From Dehalococcoidia bacterium (lineage in GTDB: Bacteria > Chloroflexota > Dehalococcoidia > SZUA-161 > SpSt-899): a stretch of DNA of 32,506 nucleotides. A program made the position numbers and the translations under genes. This document shows, piece by piece, positions 31,634 to 32,506 of the stretch. Position 1 is the first letter of the stretch, and the number at the start of each line of letters is the position of its first letter. The notes under the pieces are model-generated. The model was not told the DNA's origin, made no database searches, and worked only from the letters and a program-made list of their open reading frames with translations. The stretch lies in assembly GCA_023271485.1 (NCBI GenBank), contig JALPXT010000001.1:1-32506 (forward strand), given 5' to 3'.

Positions 31634-31854
31634 CTAGGCATCGCTTGATAATATTCTTTACTTATTCGCTTAACAATGTTCTCTATTCCTACATAAAAAT
31701 TTAGTAAAAATGTTCCTATGGCTGCTTTTTGGACATTATTTATTTTATCTGAGTCCAAATTATTCTTAAGAGATGCCAAATCTTTTAAGACTTGTTCTAC
31801 TGCGTCTATCTCATCTGATACATCTGCTTTTAATTGCTCATACCTTTTTTGCAT
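31618..31854 (-). pseudogene. HEPN (HepT-like) toxin truncated at the palindrome
   Basis: The 78 residues match the first part of HepT-like proteins: a helical start MQKRYEQLKADVSDEIDAVE, then AAIGTFLLNFYVGIENIVKR and MPRGNSG. Full relatives continue WH..LL.. and reach about 110-150 residues, including the catalytic Arg-x4-6-His of HEPN RNases, which is absent. The frame stops inside the attC-like palindrome S3. It overlaps the MNT gene by 17 bases, the normal MNT-HEPN arrangement. It is probably inactive. Confidence 0.7.
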
Positions 31855-32128
31855 ATATCACTCTCCCTTTTTCCAAAATGCGTTTAGAGAAATGTTCTCT
31901 TGCATCCTCTAAGGGAATCAGGTCTACTTCACTATCTACCACACCTAAAATCTTACCATACATCTCGAAAAACTTTTCTGGCTTAACCCCCTTTACTGCT
32001 ATATCAATGTCCTGCGCTGATTCAACCCCCTCAAGACAGGAACCGAATAATAACACTTTCTCGGCACCAAATTCCTCACTAATATCGACAATCTTATCTA
32101 ACTCTCTTTTTAATACCTCTTTTTCCAT
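31838..32128 (-). CDS. MNT-type nucleotidyltransferase antitoxin
   Basis: A 96-residue minimal nucleotidyltransferase. The active-site signature is LLFGSCLEGVESAQDIDIAV (GS, nine residues, DxD), followed by a third acidic position in VDSEVDLIPLE. MntA-type proteins neutralise HEPN toxins by adding AMP to them. The partner gene overlaps downstream but is truncated, leaving an orphaned antitoxin. GAGGTGATGAATAA precedes the ATG. Confidence 0.85.
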   Translation of the reverse strand: MEKEVLKRELDKIVDISEEFGAEKVLLFGSCLEGVESAQDIDIAVKGVKPEKFFEMYGKILGVVDSEVDLIPLEDAREHFSKRILEKGRVIYAKKV

Positions 32129-32163
32129 TTATTCATCACCTCACAAATAGCTGTCAAAATTTC

Positions 32164-32245
32164 AGATAACGTTCCCAGCATAAAAGAAGTTTTTGCGAAG
32201 CAACAATTTGGGTGAGTGCCGTAGGGCGAACCTTTTACGTAACTT
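32164..32245 (-). repeat. attC-like palindrome S4 (degenerate on one side)
   Basis: The 3' half (minus strand) shares CCCAAATTG, TTCGCAA/TTCGGCAA, CTTCTTTTAT and GTTATCTGAAATT with S3, so the two are homologous. Box GTTATCT and stem arm CTTTTATGCTG are clear; the opposite arm (TACGTAAAAG) pairs only in part. Confidence 0.4.
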
Positions 32246-32378
32246 TTGTACAAATAGTCGGGAAAACATCGAAAAAATGAAATTTCGCTGGGGTAGGTTT
32301 CCGAAGTGATTATATTGCCACGGCTTTACTCCGATGGCTGCAGTCACTGCGTCTGTAAATCCGAAGTATTTTGTTGTA

Positions 32379-32425
32379 CATTGGTACTATCTGAGGATTT
32401 TCCTCAACAAGGAGGTGTACCAATG
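32379..32425 (+). promoter_or_regulatory. Inverted repeat overlapping the start of the right-edge gene
   Basis: CATTGGTAC (32379-32387) and GTACCAATG (32417-32425) are perfect 9-bp inverted repeats around a smaller palindrome (GAGGATTTTCCTC). The second arm contains the ATG and abuts AAGGAGGTG. It could be an operator, a translation-controlling hairpin, or an IS end. Confidence 0.55.
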
Positions 32426-32506
32426 GACAGCATTACCAAACGCTACGGGCTTGCCAATTTCGATGATTTCTCCATCACCGGGTTCCTTGTCCCCACCGGG
32501 CACTAT
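32423..32506 (+). CDS. Unknown gene, 5' end only
   Basis: From the ATG behind a strong AAGGAGGTG the frame reads MDSITKRYGLANFDDFSITG and runs open through FLVPTGHY to the edge (28 residues). I do not recognise the family. A transposase is possible, given the inverted repeat in front of it, but nothing catalytic is visible yet. Confidence 0.5.
   Translation, partial: MDSITKRYGLANFDDFSITGFLVPTGHY

Noticed and set aside
32162..32347. Minus-strand open frame of 61 residues upstream of the MNT gene
   Set aside because: Most of it is a translation of palindrome S4, whose halves match S3; there is no ribosome site.

Overview
The window looks like a chromosomal segment of an anaerobic Chloroflexota bacterium, most likely Dehalococcoidia or a relative. 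That is an inference from gene content: a 2-oxoacid:ferredoxin oxidoreductase subunit beside a CODH epsilon-like protein, a corrinoid salvage set under cobalamin riboswitches, and a lexA-imuB-dnaE2 type SOS cassette. No ribosomal marker is present to prove it.

Layout. (1) 1-5.1 kb, minus strand: an oxidoreductase pair (CODH-epsilon-like plus alpha subunit) behind a strong promoter, a PPP phosphatase-tatD pair, and a DJ-1/PfpI-mutM pair. (2) 5.2-13.5 kb is a decay zone: a deletion-riddled dnaE2 remnant, an imuB stub, a lexA that lost its N-terminus beside an IS630-family element (8382-9603, TA-flanked, probable -1 frameshift), a PIN/DUF2281 toxin-antitoxin pair, a frameshifted DUF72 gene, a half-size MFS protein and a cysteine-synthase-like gene with a 5' frameshift. 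Degenerate tandem repeats fill the gaps. (3) 13.5-15.7 kb: one long gene fusing a polysaccharide-flippase/MATE-like membrane protein to an ApbE FAD:protein FMN transferase. This is the most unusual single protein here. (4) 15.8-23.5 kb, mostly housekeeping: tRNA-Val(CAC), cobU-cobQ, mnmE, a PhoB/PhoR-like two-component pair whose kinase lacks an extracytoplasmic sensor domain, a PyrK-like flavoprotein, and purA. (5) 23.6-29.5 kb, corrinoid block: cobalamin riboswitch - btuF-btuC-btuD, and upstream of it a second riboswitch with terminator - broken alcohol dehydrogenase - cobT - cobS. (6) 29.6-32.4 kb: three toxin-antitoxin-like cassettes (UPF0175/DUF3368, DUF433/DUF5615, MNT/HEPN) separated by imperfect palindromes that resemble integron attC sites; no integrase is visible. 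A new plus-strand gene starts at the right edge.

How it fits together. btuFCD would import corrinoid; CobU, CobQ, CobT and CobS would rebuild the nucleotide loop and amidate cobyric acid, so the cell probably salvages and remodels corrinoids. A repeated promoter module of about 93 bp links region 5 to region 6: one copy lies in front of the btuF riboswitch, the other in front of the UPF0175/DUF3368 cassette. This suggests that cassette traffic has supplied or copied regulatory DNA for the corrinoid operon.
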